The translations under genes were made by a program, and so were the position numbers. The notes beneath the pieces were generated by a model, which worked only from the letters and a program-made list of their open reading frames with translations, was not told where the DNA came from and made no database searches. Below, in pieces: positions 1-9,180 of a stretch of DNA of 64,000 nucleotides (the stretch's first letter is position 1; each line of letters opens with the position of its first letter). Origin of the DNA: Cryobacterium sp. HLT2-28 (lineage in GTDB: Bacteria > Actinomycetota > Actinomycetes > Actinomycetales > Microbacteriaceae); contig NZ_SOFH01000002.1 in the NCBI RefSeq assembly GCF_004402495.1, positions 291 to 64,290 on the forward strand, written 5' to 3'.

Positions 1-30
1 ACCCTGTGGGAGAGTAGGACACCGCCGGAC
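1..30 (+). rRNA. rrf: 5S ribosomal RNA, 3' end (partial)
   Basis: The first 30 bases match the conserved 3' end of actinobacterial 5S rRNA (GGGAGAGTAGGACACCGCC). The gene enters from the left edge, so only its distal strand is visible. A 16S-23S-5S operon transcribed rightwards therefore probably ends here; the hairpin at 47-76 would terminate it. The exact 3' nucleotide is estimated from the family. Confidence 0.85.
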
Positions 31-46
31 TTGACTTAGCAAGATC

Positions 47-76
47 AGGAAAGCCACCCCACGGGGTGGCTTTCCT
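47..76 (+). terminator. Intrinsic terminator of the rRNA operon
   Basis: A perfect 14-bp stem (AGGAAAGCCACCCC at 47-60 against GGGGTGGCTTTCCT at 63-76) with a minimal 2-base loop sits 16 bases after the 5S end. The descending arm ends TTTCCT followed by GCGTT, a weak T-rich tail. Position and strength fit a rho-independent terminator for the rRNA operon. Confidence 0.88.
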
Positions 77-90
77 GCGTTAACGGCCCG

Positions 91-136
91 GGGTCTCGAC
101 ACGCTCGACCACCGGTGGTCGAACCTGTCGAGACCC
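91..136. repeat. Palindromic CTCGAC-type dispersed repeat
   Basis: A 46-base imperfect palindrome: outer arms GGGTCTCGAC (91-100) and GTCGAGACCC (127-136) enclose a perfect 18-bp palindrome TCGACCACCGGTGGTCGA (105-122). It lies between the rRNA terminator and the convergent phosphatase gene. Related words (CTCGACAGGCTCGATCACCGG) recur at 15980-16031 and 17538-17584, so it is a dispersed element. It may form a bidirectional terminator or a protein-bound site; function is unknown. Confidence 0.75.
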
Positions 137-159
137 GCTCCCGGACGGGCCTGGCGTGA

Positions 160-756
160 TCACCGGACCGGCTCGAGGACCTCTCCGTTCAGGACGTCCA
201 GGGTCCAGCCGGCGGGCCCGCTCTGCGCCACCGTGAGGGCGGCGTTGGCGATCGTCGGGATCGGCCGGTCCAGGACGCGCATCAGGCTGAGCCGGATCAG
301 GGTGCCGTGGCTGACCACGATGATGCGCGCCCCAGGGTAGTCGAGCGCCAGCATCCGCAGAGCCCCGACCCCCCTGTCGGCGACGTCGCCCTCCGTTTCG
401 GCGCCGCGGAAGCCGCCGTTGCCGGTCGGTCCCCCCGGCTCGCGCAGAGCCTCAAGCTCGGCGCCGGCGCCCAGACCCTCGGCCAGGCCGTAGTCCCGTT
501 CCCCGAGGGAGGGGATGCGCTGGGTCACCGTCAGTCCCAGGCCCTCGGCGATCAGGTCGGCCGTCTCGGCCGCGCGGGACAGGGGCGAGGAGACCAGGAA
601 GTCCCAGTCGTAGGGTGACAGAGCGCCGACAGCCGCGACGGCCTGCCCCCGTCCGGTGTCGTTGAGGGGGATGTCGGACCGCCCCTGGATGCGCATGGCG
701 GCGTTCCAGTCGGTTTGGCCGTGACGGACAAGGGCGAAGGTAGTTGCAGAACTCAC
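160..756 (-). CDS. Histidine phosphatase family protein (phosphoglycerate mutase-like)
   Basis: Cytoplasmic phosphohydrolase of the histidine phosphatase (branch 1) superfamily. The N-terminus carries the phospho-acceptor motif LVRHGQTDWN, followed by IQGRSDIPLNDTGRGQA; the second catalytic region is SPLSRAAETA, then ERDYGLAEG and VVSHGTLIRL with the second active-site His. About 198 residues, normal for CobC/GpmB-like phosphatases. I chose the GTG at 756 because GGAGG lies 11 bases upstream; a TTG at 774 would add six residues but overlaps that Shine-Dalgarno. The substrate cannot be deduced: the neighbours (a membrane glycosyltransferase upstream, the rRNA operon convergent) give no hint. 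Different from the larger mutase at 31395-32150. Confidence 0.85.
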   Translation of the reverse strand: MSSATTFALVRHGQTDWNAAMRIQGRSDIPLNDTGRGQAVAAVGALSPYDWDFLVSSPLSRAAETADLIAEGLGLTVTQRIPSLGERDYGLAEGLGAGAELEALREPGGPTGNGGFRGAETEGDVADRGVGALRMLALDYPGARIIVVSHGTLIRLSLMRVLDRPIPTIANAALTVAQSGPAGWTLDVLNGEVLEPVR

Positions 757-801
757 CCGTCCATTGTCCTCCAATGTCCTGCAGCCGTTGCCCTCCAGGC
801 G

Positions 802-2118
802 TCAGTCCCGGCCGACCGGGACGGTGCGCGCGCCGGACCGGGTGGCCGACCCGAGGATTCGGGGCGTGGAACGCACCAGGCGGGCCAGGGCGAGAACCGA
901 CCAGCCGAGCATGACCACGAGGAGCACATTGCGAGCGGTCAGGAGCAGGACGGCGAACGGATCCCCGTCGACCAGGGGCAGGTAGAAGACCGGGAAGATC
1001 AGGGTTGTCAGCACGCTGATGGCGAGCATCAGGTAGACCGGGGCGCGCCACTGCCGCCAGGCCGTGGCGGCGCCGACGACCACGATCGGCACGAGCCAGA
1101 GCATGTACTGCGGCGAACCGACCTTGTTGAAGACGATGAAGGCGCCAACGAGGGAAAGCGCGCCGAGCAGGAGCAGCCGGGAGGGGTCGCTGCGCCGGCG
1201 GAGCCCGACCAGCATAAGGGTGAGCACCGCGGCGAGCACCAGGAACATGAGCGGCGTCATCAACTCGGCGATGATGGCGGTGCCGGGGCCGGCGACCTCC
1301 CTGGTCGCAATGGCATAGTTCTGGTAGATGGCCGTGTCCGGCCTTCCGGAGACGGCCAGCCACACCCACGGCGTGGTGACGGGCGCCTCGAGCTGCAGGG
1401 CACGGTCGGACTGCATGGTGACGAACCCCGTGAGGAACCGGATTCCGCCCGAGGCCCACACCATCAGGGCGACGCCGGCGCTCATGGCCGCACCGGTCAC
1501 GGCGACCACCGTGCGGCGGCTGGAGACCGTGACGACGGCTAACATCACCGCGGCCGGCCAGACCTTGATCCAGGTGGCGGCGGTGAGCAGGGCGGCCGCC
1601 ACGATCGGGCGGCGGGAAAGGAGCACCAGACCGGTGATCACGAGCGGGGCGGTCAGTCCCTCCAACCGGAGAAGGCCGACCGGGCTCAGCACGAAGCTGA
1701 GCAGCAGCCAGAGCCAGGCGGCCCGATATCCCCGGGCGTCCCGGCCCCGATCGGTCAGCGCGGTCACGGCGATCGCGTTGAGGGCCATCGTCATCAGGAA
1801 CCACAGCAGTTGGTAGAGCAGGGGACCGCCGATGGCGGCGAAAACGATGGGGACGAGGGCCCCGATCGGGTACACCCACAGGACGTCGATGCCCGGCCAG
1901 AGGTGGTGGACGAGGCCGTTCTCCGCCCAGGTGCGGTAGAGCGGAAGGTCACCCAGGACATTTCCGGTGAGGATCGCCGGCAACAGGGCGAGGAGGAACA
2001 CGACGTGGATCGCCAGGAAGCCCAGCACCAGGGTGCGCGGAGAATGAAGCCAGGCCAGCCTGGCCGGGGTGAGGGCGTGGAAGAGCCGGCGATCGGCCCG
2101 GTCGAGAAGCTGGGACAC
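802..2118 (-). CDS. Integral membrane glycosyltransferase, DUF2029/GT87 type
   Basis: About 438 residues, polytopic. Hydrophobic segments begin near residue 32 (LVLGFLAIHVVFLLALLPAI) and continue to the C-terminus (ARNVLLVVMLGWSVLALARL), about ten in all. The pattern of an acidic/aromatic loop after the first helix (GDLPLYRTWAE) and the KVWPAAVML segment resembles DUF2029/GT87 polyprenyl-phosphate sugar mannosyltransferases, which in actinobacteria build cell-envelope glycolipids. The start is the GTG at 2118, preceded at 8 bases by GAGG; a longer version to 2211 lacks a site. Head-to-tail with glpX with a 151-base gap. The donor/acceptor is unknown, and a plain hypothetical membrane protein is the conservative alternative. 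Confidence 0.72.
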   Translation of the reverse strand: MSQLLDRADRRLFHALTPARLAWLHSPRTLVLGFLAIHVVFLLALLPAILTGNVLGDLPLYRTWAENGLVHHLWPGIDVLWVYPIGALVPIVFAAIGGPLLYQLLWFLMTMALNAIAVTALTDRGRDARGYRAAWLWLLLSFVLSPVGLLRLEGLTAPLVITGLVLLSRRPIVAAALLTAATWIKVWPAAVMLAVVTVSSRRTVVAVTGAAMSAGVALMVWASGGIRFLTGFVTMQSDRALQLEAPVTTPWVWLAVSGRPDTAIYQNYAIATREVAGPGTAIIAELMTPLMFLVLAAVLTLMLVGLRRRSDPSRLLLLGALSLVGAFIVFNKVGSPQYMLWLVPIVVVGAATAWRQWRAPVYLMLAISVLTTLIFPVFYLPLVDGDPFAVLLLTARNVLLVVMLGWSVLALARLVRSTPRILGSATRSGARTVPVGRD

Positions 2119-2140
2119 GGCACTCACCTCTGCAGACGAC

Positions 2141-2239
2141 GGCACCGGGAGCGGTGCCTGACGCCAGCGTAGAAACCTCAGGTGACAGGCAGGCTGCGTG
2201 CGGGCATCCATTGGGTGACACTTCTGAGAGTGCTCTCAG
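2141..2239. other. Two small hairpins in the glpX to glycosyltransferase gap
   Basis: The gap 2119-2269 holds two perfect inverted repeats: GGCACCG-GGAG-CGGTGCC at 2141-2158 and CTGAGAG-TG-CTCTCAG at 2224-2239. Neither is followed by a T-run on the minus strand. The second is 30 bases beyond the glpX stop and could be its terminator; the first lies in the leader of the glycosyltransferase. Roles are inferred. Confidence 0.4.
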
Positions 2240-2269
2240 CGGGGGAGGCTCACGCCGGCCGGCCGCGGA

Positions 2270-3154
2270 TCAGGTCACGGGCGAGGAAGCGAAGAGCACC
2301 CGGCTGCTGGCGACGAGATCGGAGACCTCGAAGAGACGGGCCAGGTCACGGCCGGCCGCGTGCGCCCCGTGCGCCTCGGCTTCGCTCTGCGGCGCCATCC
2401 GGCCCAGCATGACGCCACCGAGCGCGCGAACCGCGCAGGCCGCGATGACACCCTCCGGGGTTCCGCCGATTCCCATCACGAGGTCGATCGCGGTGCCGGG
2501 GGTCGCGGCGACGATGGCCATGGACACGTCGCCTTCGGCGGTGAGGCTCACGGTCGCGCCGGCGGCACGGAGCTCGCGGATCAGGGACGCGTGACGGGGT
2601 TTGTCGAGCACCGCGACCGTGAGCGAGGTTTCGGCGATGCCGCAGGCCGCCGCGTAGGCGCGGAGGTTCACCGTGGGAGAGCGTCGGAGGTCGAGCACGC
2701 CCAGGCCGGCGGCTCCCGCGATGAGTTTCTCCATGTAGAACACGCCGGCCGGGTCGAACATCGTGCCGCGGGGGGCAATCGCGATGACGCTCACCGCGCC
2801 CGGGCGGGCGAGCGCGGCGAGGCTGGTGCCGTCGAGCGGGTCGACGGCGATGTCGCACTCCGGACCCTGCCCGCTGCCGAGCCGTTCCCCGTTCGCGAGC
2901 ATCGGGGCGGCGTCCTTCTCGCCCTCGCCGATCACGACGGTTCCGGAGAATGGCGCACCCATCAGCACCGCCCGCATCGCGGCCACCGCGGCCGCGTCCG
3001 CGGCGATCTTGTCACCTCGCCCGACCCAGGCCCTGGCGGCCAGGGCGGCGGCGGCCGTCGAGGAGCGGACCGCCAGGACCAGGTCCGCCGGCCATGCCTC
3101 GGCGCCGATGACGGTGGTTTCGGCGACGCCGTCGGAAGGATCGTGCTGCGGCAT
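2270..3154 (-). CDS. glpX: Fructose-1,6-bisphosphatase class II
   Basis: Hydrolyses fructose-1,6-bisphosphate in gluconeogenesis; GlpX is the usual FBPase of actinobacteria. Visible family motifs: DKIAADAAAVAAMR, the metal-binding GEGEKDAAPML (usually GEGEMDEAPML), the phosphatase signature DPLDGTS, then VLDKPRH and GIGGTPEGVIAACA. With the ATG at 3154 the protein is 294 residues, slightly shorter than the typical 320-340 because the N-terminus is short. This start is preceded by GAGGTGG at 6 bases; the extension to 3223 has no site. The Met-to-Lys change next to the metal ligands is unusual but not in a ligand position. Confidence 0.93.
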   Translation of the reverse strand: MPQHDPSDGVAETTVIGAEAWPADLVLAVRSSTAAAALAARAWVGRGDKIAADAAAVAAMRAVLMGAPFSGTVVIGEGEKDAAPMLANGERLGSGQGPECDIAVDPLDGTSLAALARPGAVSVIAIAPRGTMFDPAGVFYMEKLIAGAAGLGVLDLRRSPTVNLRAYAAACGIAETSLTVAVLDKPRHASLIRELRAAGATVSLTAEGDVSMAIVAATPGTAIDLVMGIGGTPEGVIAACAVRALGGVMLGRMAPQSEAEAHGAHAAGRDLARLFEVSDLVASSRVLFASSPVT

Positions 3155-3247
3155 CCGCCACCTCAATGCTCTGGATTCGGTCCGGTGACCGGGCTCTTCC
3201 AGCCTACCGGGCGGTCGGATCACACCGCCGTGCGGGCTCGGCGCCGG

Positions 3248-6200
3248 TCAGGAGAGCAGTTCGCGGATGTCGGCGGCCGTCAGCGCCGCGCCGCGCGGGG
3301 CGGCATCCGTCATGACGCTCTCGAACAGGCGCGCCTTGGTGGCCTTGAGCGCCATCACCTTCTCCTCGATCGTGTCCTTGGCGACCAGGCGGTAGACCAT
3401 GACGTTCTTCGTCTGGCCGATCCGGTGCACCCGGTCGACGGCCTGCGCTTCCGTGGCCGGGTTCCACCACGGGTCGAGCAGGATGACGTAGTCGGCCTCG
3501 GTGAGGTTCAGGCCGAAGCCGCCGGCCTTGAGGCTGATCAGGAAGACCGAGTTGGTGCCGTTCTTGAAGTCGTCGATCGTGCGGGCCCGGCCACGGGTCT
3601 TGCCGTCCAGATACGAGTAGCTGATCCCGGCGGCGTCGAGCCGGTCCCTGGCCTTGCCGAGGTACTGGGTGAACTGGCTGAAGATGAGGGTGCGGTGCCC
3701 TTCGGCGACGGTGTCCTCCAGCAGCTCGAGCAGCGCGTCCAGCTTGGTCGACGGGACCCCGGCGTACTTCTCGTCGTACAGGCTCGCGTCGAGGCTGAGC
3801 TGACGCAGCATGGTGAGTGAGCGGAAGATCTCGAACCTGTTCGCGTTCAGGTCCTCGATCAGGCCGAGCACCTTCTGTCGTTCCCGGGCCAGGTGCATGT
3901 CGTAGACCTTGCGGTGCTTCGGGTTCAGCTCGAGTTCGAGCACCTGTTCCTGCTTTTCGGGAAGGTCGCCGGCCACCTGGTCCTTGGTGCGGCGCAGCAT
4001 GAACGGGCGGATGCGGCGGCGCAGCTGGGTGAGCCGGTCAGTGTCCGCGTCGGTCTCGATCGGTTTGCGGTAATAGTCGGTGAACCGGCCGGGGCTCGGG
4101 AACAGGCCGGGCGCCGTGATCGACAGCAGCGACCAGAGCTCCATCAGGTTGTTCTCCATCGGGGTGCCCGTGATCGCGAGCTTGAACGGCGTCTTGAGGC
4201 GGCGCGCGCACTGGTGCGCCCTGGCCTGGTGGTTCTTCACGAACTGGGCCTCGTCGAGCAGGAGTCCCGCCCAGTCCAGTCCGTCGTAATCGTCGAAGTC
4301 GAGCCGGAACAGAGTATACGAGGTGATCACGACATCGGCGCCGGCGGCGACGGAGGCGAGGCTTGTGGCGCGCTTCGCCGCGGTCTGCGTGATCGTGGCG
4401 ACGCGAAGGTCAGGGGCGAAGCGGGCGCACTCCGCGGCCCAGTTCGAGACCACGCTCGTGGGGGCAACCACGAGGAACGGCGCTCCCGGAGCCGAGGGGG
4501 ACGCCTGGTCGCGGGCGTGCGCGATCAGGGCGATCGCCTGCAGCGTCTTACCGAGCCCCATGTCATCGGCGAGGATGCCGCCGAGCCGGTGGTCGTAAAG
4601 GAAGCTGAGCCAGTCGAATCCGGACTGCTGGTAGGCGCGCAGGGTGGCGTGGACCGTGGCGGGGAGCGGGCGCCGGTCGATCTGGTCGGCATCCGTGAGC
4701 CCGGCGACGGCGGCGCGCCACCCGGCGGCCTGTTCGGCGACCACGCCGAGAGCCTGCAGCTCCTCCCAGAGATCGGCCTGGAACCGGCTGAGGCCGAGGG
4801 ACTCCGCTCCGGCGTCCTGCAGGCCGCGCGCCTCCTCGATCAGCCGGCGGAGCTGGTGCAGTTCGGGGCGGTCGAGGCTGAACCAGGTGCCGCTGTCCAG
4901 GATCAGGATCTCCTGGTCGGCGGCCAGCGCCCGGAACAGATCGTCGAACGGGATCTCCTCGCCGTCGATGCTGACGGTCACCGCGAGGTCGAACCAGTCC
5001 CGGGCGGCTGTGCTCTCGGTGGTGGCCAGGCTGATCACGGGGGCATCGTCGGCGGGGCGGTAGCGGGGCGCGTCGGCGCTGACGGTGACCCGGATGTCGT
5101 CCAGCGCCTCGAGCTCGGCCCGGGCCCCGGTCAGGAAGTCGATCATGGCGGCGCCCTCGAGGGTCGCGATCATGGCGAGGCGCGGCAGGCCCTCGTGCAC
5201 CGGCGCGAGCGTGGGGAAACCGGTGAGCACCGGCAGGATGGCAGCGAGGATGGCCTGTTCGCGCGTGGCGTCCCTGAACCGGGTGTCGCCGGGCGCCGGC
5301 CGGAGGGCGCTGCGATAGAGCGTGCCGGCCGTGCCGGTCTCCGCCCCGGCGGCGAGGTACTCCCAGTCCCAGTGCAGTTCGAGGCGCGCCCCCGGTTGGT
5401 GGGTGACCTGGAGGGCGAGCCGTGGCCGCGGCGTCTCCGGCAGGTCGAAGGAGCCGTCGGCGCTGGTCAGGGTGAGCTGTCGGCGCAGGAACGGGTAGAA
5501 GTCGGCGAGGAACAGAGCCTCGTCGGCGCGGGGGACGACGAGGGCTTCGGCGGACGCGGCCAGGGCGAGCAGCTCCGCGCCGAGCTGGTGTTCGAGTGGC
5601 GCGAGGGTGAGCACGGAGCCCGTGTCGTCGGTTTCCGTGCCCGCCGCGGGCTCCTCCCAGGTGAACACGCCGTGGGCGGGGCTGCCGATGAAACCGAATT
5701 GAGCGCGGTCGAGCCTGCGCCCGTCCAGGATGACCGCGGGCGAGAGGGTGAGGGTGCCGTCGGCGCGGCGGATGTCGAGTTGGAGCGCGGCGGGGCCAGG
5801 CGTCACGTCCACCCGGGCCCGGCCGCTCGCGGTGGTGACCAGGGCCAGCCCGGCCGTGCTCGCCTCGGCGAGGATCTCCCAGAACGCCCGGTTGGCGAAG
5901 CCGTCGAGAAGGATCCACTGCTGGGCGTAGCCGGTGGATCGGTTGCCGGCGGAGTACAGCGCGTAGAGCGCCTTGAGTACCGCCAGGTGGGCGGGGTCGT
6001 AGGCGCCGTAGACATAGGCGAGGTTGTCCCAGGTGAGATTGCCGCGGATCCACTTGCCCTTCTTGCCCATGACCACCGGGCGCGCGGCCAGCCGCCTGGG
6101 CCTGGCGCCGCCGCCGGCGAACCGTCCGTCTCGGACCGGGTCCTGAAGTTCGAACTGCAGGCCGACCACCGTGATCACCGGGCGAGAGGCGGCCGGGCGG

Positions 6201-6625
6201 GCGAGCGGCGCGAGGGCGCGCTGCCAGTCCGGCAGGACAGGCGGAGCGGGCGGGCCGGCGGACGGCTCGAACCGGGGCATCCGCCGGTCGCCGACCGCAC
6301 GGCCGGGTTCGCCACCCGGGTTGTGGTCCCCCGGGGAGCCCGCGGTTGCGATCAGGAGGGCCGCCACATGCTTGCAGTTCTTCTTCATCGGGCAGGTGCA
6401 CACGCCGGTGGCGCGCACGAGGGTGCCCGCCGCGTTGGCGGTGAAGGACACGGTCACGGCGTACGGCGCCGACCGGGTGCCCTGCACCTCGCCGAAAAGC
6501 TGGGTGCCTGCGCCGAACCATTCCGGCGGGTGGACGTTGCCGTTTCGGGCATAGCGCTCGCCGCGCGAGAACGCCTGACTGCCCACCAGTAGCGCGATCT
6601 GGTGGGAACTGAGCGAATGAGCCAT
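3248..6625 (-). CDS. SWIM zinc-finger SNF2-family helicase/ATPase
   Basis: A 1125-residue Swi2/Snf2 DNA-translocating ATPase of the HepA/RapA-like bacterial group. Near residues 76-86 is a SWIM zinc motif CTCPMKKNCKH (CxC-x5-CxH). A poorly conserved central part (about 150-640) precedes the motor: Walker A in ADDMGLGKTLQAIAL, motif II LLLDEAQFVKNH (DEAQ), motif III ITGTPMENN, and the helicase C lobe with LIFSQFTQY, LKAGGFGLNLTEAD and DRVHRIGQT. Such proteins remodel protein-DNA or RNA polymerase complexes; the in vivo role here is unknown. Start chosen at the ATG 6625 with GGGAG 8 bases upstream; the ATG at 6640 has its purine run directly abutting. Monocistronic by appearance. Confidence 0.92.
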   Translation of the reverse strand: MAHSLSSHQIALLVGSQAFSRGERYARNGNVHPPEWFGAGTQLFGEVQGTRSAPYAVTVSFTANAAGTLVRATGVCTCPMKKNCKHVAALLIATAGSPGDHNPGGEPGRAVGDRRMPRFEPSAGPPAPPVLPDWQRALAPLARPAASRPVITVVGLQFELQDPVRDGRFAGGGARPRRLAARPVVMGKKGKWIRGNLTWDNLAYVYGAYDPAHLAVLKALYALYSAGNRSTGYAQQWILLDGFANRAFWEILAEASTAGLALVTTASGRARVDVTPGPAALQLDIRRADGTLTLSPAVILDGRRLDRAQFGFIGSPAHGVFTWEEPAAGTETDDTGSVLTLAPLEHQLGAELLALAASAEALVVPRADEALFLADFYPFLRRQLTLTSADGSFDLPETPRPRLALQVTHQPGARLELHWDWEYLAAGAETGTAGTLYRSALRPAPGDTRFRDATREQAILAAILPVLTGFPTLAPVHEGLPRLAMIATLEGAAMIDFLTGARAELEALDDIRVTVSADAPRYRPADDAPVISLATTESTAARDWFDLAVTVSIDGEEIPFDDLFRALAADQEILILDSGTWFSLDRPELHQLRRLIEEARGLQDAGAESLGLSRFQADLWEELQALGVVAEQAAGWRAAVAGLTDADQIDRRPLPATVHATLRAYQQSGFDWLSFLYDHRLGGILADDMGLGKTLQAIALIAHARDQASPSAPGAPFLVVAPTSVVSNWAAECARFAPDLRVATITQTAAKRATSLASVAAGADVVITSYTLFRLDFDDYDGLDWAGLLLDEAQFVKNHQARAHQCARRLKTPFKLAITGTPMENNLMELWSLLSITAPGLFPSPGRFTDYYRKPIETDADTDRLTQLRRRIRPFMLRRTKDQVAGDLPEKQEQVLELELNPKHRKVYDMHLARERQKVLGLIEDLNANRFEIFRSLTMLRQLSLDASLYDEKYAGVPSTKLDALLELLEDTVAEGHRTLIFSQFTQYLGKARDRLDAAGISYSYLDGKTRGRARTIDDFKNGTNSVFLISLKAGGFGLNLTEADYVILLDPWWNPATEAQAVDRVHRIGQTKNVMVYRLVAKDTIEEKVMALKATKARLFESVMTDAAPRGAALTAADIRELLS

Positions 6626-6692
6626 GGTGAGGGCTCCCATTCTCCCACGGGACGGCGGCGTCGGCGCGGCAGGGGTGCGTCGACGTTCCAGG

Positions 6693-8234
6693 TTAGGCGG
6701 GGTCGGTCGAGGAACCCTTCCGGAGCGTGCGGCCCTGGAAGAACGCCGGGTCGGCTCGGCGCATCAGCAGCATCAGCACCACCCCGCCGATGAACAGCAC
6801 CATGGCGAGGATGAAGACGAGACCGACCCCGCCGATATTCGACCCGCTGCCGTAGTCGGGGTTCATGCTGTCATACAGGGTGGTCGCGAAGATCACGGCG
6901 AGGATCACCCCGCCGACGAGCGGGGCGAGGAACTTGAGCAGGAACGCCCTGGCGTTGGTGAAGGCCTCGGCCCGGAAATACCAGACGCAGGCGAACGCGG
7001 TGACGCCGTAGTAGAAACAGATCATCATGCCGAGGGTCAGGATGGTGTCGGTGAGGACATCCGTGCTGAGCACCCGCATCACCGCGTAGAACACCCAGGC
7101 CACGATGCCGGCCATCAGGGTGGAGAAGCCCGGCGACTTGTAGCGCGGGCTGATCGCGGCGAACCGCTTCGGGAAGGCCTTGTAGTGGCCCATCGCGAGC
7201 ATGGTGCGCGCGGGGCCGACGAAGGTGGACTGCAGCGATGCCGCCGAGCTCGACAGCACGGCCAGGGACATCAGGATCGCGAAGGGTCCCATCACCGGCC
7301 CGGCGAGGGCGGCGAAGACGTTCCCCTGGATGTCTTCGTTGCCCAGCCCGAGCTCGCCGGTGCCGACGCCGGAGAACATCAGGGCCGCGACGGCGACCAG
7401 GATGTAGAGCGCGAAGATGATGCCGACCGTGAGGGTGGCCGCGCGTCCGGGGGTGGTCTTGGGGTTCTTCGTCTCCTCGTTCATGGTGAGGGTCACGTCC
7501 CAGCCCCAGAAGATGAAGATGGAGAGCGACACCCCGGCCGCGAAGGCGGAGAACGACGGGGCGAGGAACGGGTTGAACCAGTCGGCGCTGAAGCCGAGGG
7601 CGTCGAACGACGTGCCGTTGCCGAAGTGCACCAGGGCGGCGACGCTGAACCAGACAAGCACGACCAGTTGGAAGGCCACGAGCACGTACTGCACCGCCTT
7701 GGTGGTTTCCATTCCCCGGTAGGAGACGTAACAGGCCGCGACCATGAAGACCAGGCAGGTGAGCACGTTGACGACCACGTTGGAGGCCAGATCGGCCAGG
7801 TCGGGATTGCCGAACAACTGGGCCAGCATGAGGTAGAAGAAGTCGACGGCGACGCCGGCGAGGTTGGACAGCACGACCACGGTGGCGACGATGAGCCCCC
7901 AGCCGCCCATCCAGCCGATCCACGGGCCGAACGCGCGGGTTGCCCAGGTGAAGGAGGTGCCGGCATCCGGCATGGCGTTGTTGAGCTCCCGGTAGCCGAG
8001 GGCGACCAGCAGCATCGGGATGAAGCCGACCAGGAAGATGCCGGGCATCTGCGTTCCGACGGCCGCGACCGTCGGGCCGAGCGAAGCCGTCAGGGTGTAG
8101 GCGGGGGCGATGCAGGAGATGCCGATCACGGTCGCGCCGAGCAGTCCGATCGAACCGGCGCGGAGGCCCTTGTCGGACAGGCCGCCGGCGGTGGTGGAGG
8201 CTCCGGTGGAGCCCGAGGAGTGGATGTTCGTCAT
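6693..8234 (-). CDS. APC-family amino acid/amine permease
   Basis: A 513-residue cytoplasmic-membrane transporter with about 12 hydrophobic helices. The first helices read GLLGATVIGISCIAPAYT and VGFIPMLLVALGYREL, then MPDAGTSFTWATRAFGP, the typical APC (amino acid-polyamine-organocation) segment between TM2 and TM3. The proton- or exchange-coupled substrate is probably an amino acid or amine. It is the distal gene of a leftward group amine oxidase - universal stress protein - permease, with gaps of 15 and 31 bases, so I infer import of an amine that the oxidase degrades. The start ATG has GAGG at 5 bases. A generic amino acid permease unrelated to amines remains possible. Confidence 0.88.
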   Translation of the reverse strand: MTNIHSSGSTGASTTAGGLSDKGLRAGSIGLLGATVIGISCIAPAYTLTASLGPTVAAVGTQMPGIFLVGFIPMLLVALGYRELNNAMPDAGTSFTWATRAFGPWIGWMGGWGLIVATVVVLSNLAGVAVDFFYLMLAQLFGNPDLADLASNVVVNVLTCLVFMVAACYVSYRGMETTKAVQYVLVAFQLVVLVWFSVAALVHFGNGTSFDALGFSADWFNPFLAPSFSAFAAGVSLSIFIFWGWDVTLTMNEETKNPKTTPGRAATLTVGIIFALYILVAVAALMFSGVGTGELGLGNEDIQGNVFAALAGPVMGPFAILMSLAVLSSSAASLQSTFVGPARTMLAMGHYKAFPKRFAAISPRYKSPGFSTLMAGIVAWVFYAVMRVLSTDVLTDTILTLGMMICFYYGVTAFACVWYFRAEAFTNARAFLLKFLAPLVGGVILAVIFATTLYDSMNPDYGSGSNIGGVGLVFILAMVLFIGGVVLMLLMRRADPAFFQGRTLRKGSSTDPA

Positions 8235-8249
8235 CAGAGCCTCTTTCGG

Positions 8250-9149
8250 TCAGTGCGTCAGCCGGGCGTGGGTGCCGGTGGGAACGACGATCAGGGGCAC
8301 GGGCAGGGCATGCAGCATGCGGTGGGCCGTGATGCCGAGGAAGATCGTGGTGGGCTGGGCGAGCCGGCTCGACCCGACGAAGGCGATCTCGGTCTCCTGC
8401 CAGTCGAGGGCCTCGACTGCGGCCTCCACGCTGTGGCCGGACGCCACTTCGGTGGTGATGTCCCCGTGTGCCCGGGAATGGGCCCCGAAGTAGTCGAGCA
8501 CGGTGCGCAGGTGGGCGCCGCTCTCGTTCTCATCGGCAACCGCCTCGCCGCCGGTGGCGTGGGTGCGGTGGGCGTCGACCTCGACCAGGGTGACGAAGCG
8601 CAGGTCGACGGTGAGGCCCTCCGAGAACGCGAGCACCGAGTCGAGCAGGGTGCGCCAGCCCGGCCGGGTGCCGATCGCGCAGGTGATCCGCGTGATCTGT
8701 TCCGGGGCGCGGTAGCCGTGCGGCGCGAGGGCGACGGGCACCGGTGAGGCGTGCAGCAGCGCGTTGGCCACGCTGCCTATAGTGAACCGGTTCAGGATGC
8801 CGCGGCGGGAGGCGCCGACGATGATCCGATCGGAGTCGAACCGTTCGACCGCCTGCAGCAGCCCCTCGGTGGCCGAATCCGCCCAGAGCAGGTTCGTCGT
8901 TGCGACGATGTCCGCCGGGATCCGCAGGGCGGCCTGGGCGAGCCAGTCCAGGCCCTGCTCCTCGAGCAGGGCCTGGAAGTCCGAGGCAGAGGCTCCCACC
9001 TTGGCGGGCACGGCGGAGGAGTGCGGCAGCACGAGGCAAAGCCGCAACTCGGCCCCGGTCAGGCGCGCCAGGGCGACACCCAACTCGATGGCTTCGTTGC
9101 CGCGTTCGGTCGCTTCGTAGGCGACGACGTAGTTCGCTACTCGGGTCAC
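8250..9149 (-). CDS. Tandem-domain universal stress protein
   Basis: A 299-residue cytoplasmic protein with two Usp folds (about 1-145 and 150-299). The first opens NYVVAYEATERGNEAIELGVALA and contains DRIIVGASRRGILNRFTIGSVANALLHASPVPVALAP, a good match to the ATP-binding G-2x-G-9x-G(S/T) pattern; the second has AFVGSSRLAQPTTIFLGITAHRMLHALPVPLIVVP. Universal stress proteins bind nucleotides and modulate stress tolerance or transporters. GTG start with GGAG 6 bases upstream. Placed 15 bases before the permease and 31 after the oxidase, so probably cotranscribed; USP/APC-permease pairs are common in actinobacteria and suggest the USP tunes transport. Confidence 0.88.
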   Translation of the reverse strand: MTRVANYVVAYEATERGNEAIELGVALARLTGAELRLCLVLPHSSAVPAKVGASASDFQALLEEQGLDWLAQAALRIPADIVATTNLLWADSATEGLLQAVERFDSDRIIVGASRRGILNRFTIGSVANALLHASPVPVALAPHGYRAPEQITRITCAIGTRPGWRTLLDSVLAFSEGLTVDLRFVTLVEVDAHRTHATGGEAVADENESGAHLRTVLDYFGAHSRAHGDITTEVASGHSVEAAVEALDWQETEIAFVGSSRLAQPTTIFLGITAHRMLHALPVPLIVVPTGTHARLTH

Positions 9150-9180
9150 TGCTCACTCCTTCGATTCTGTGGTGCCGTGG

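Noticed and set aside
6624-8747. 707-codon open frame on the plus strand opposite the permease and stress-protein genes
   Set aside because: Low-complexity charged product typical of high-GC antisense frames; the minus strand encodes recognisable APC and Usp domains.
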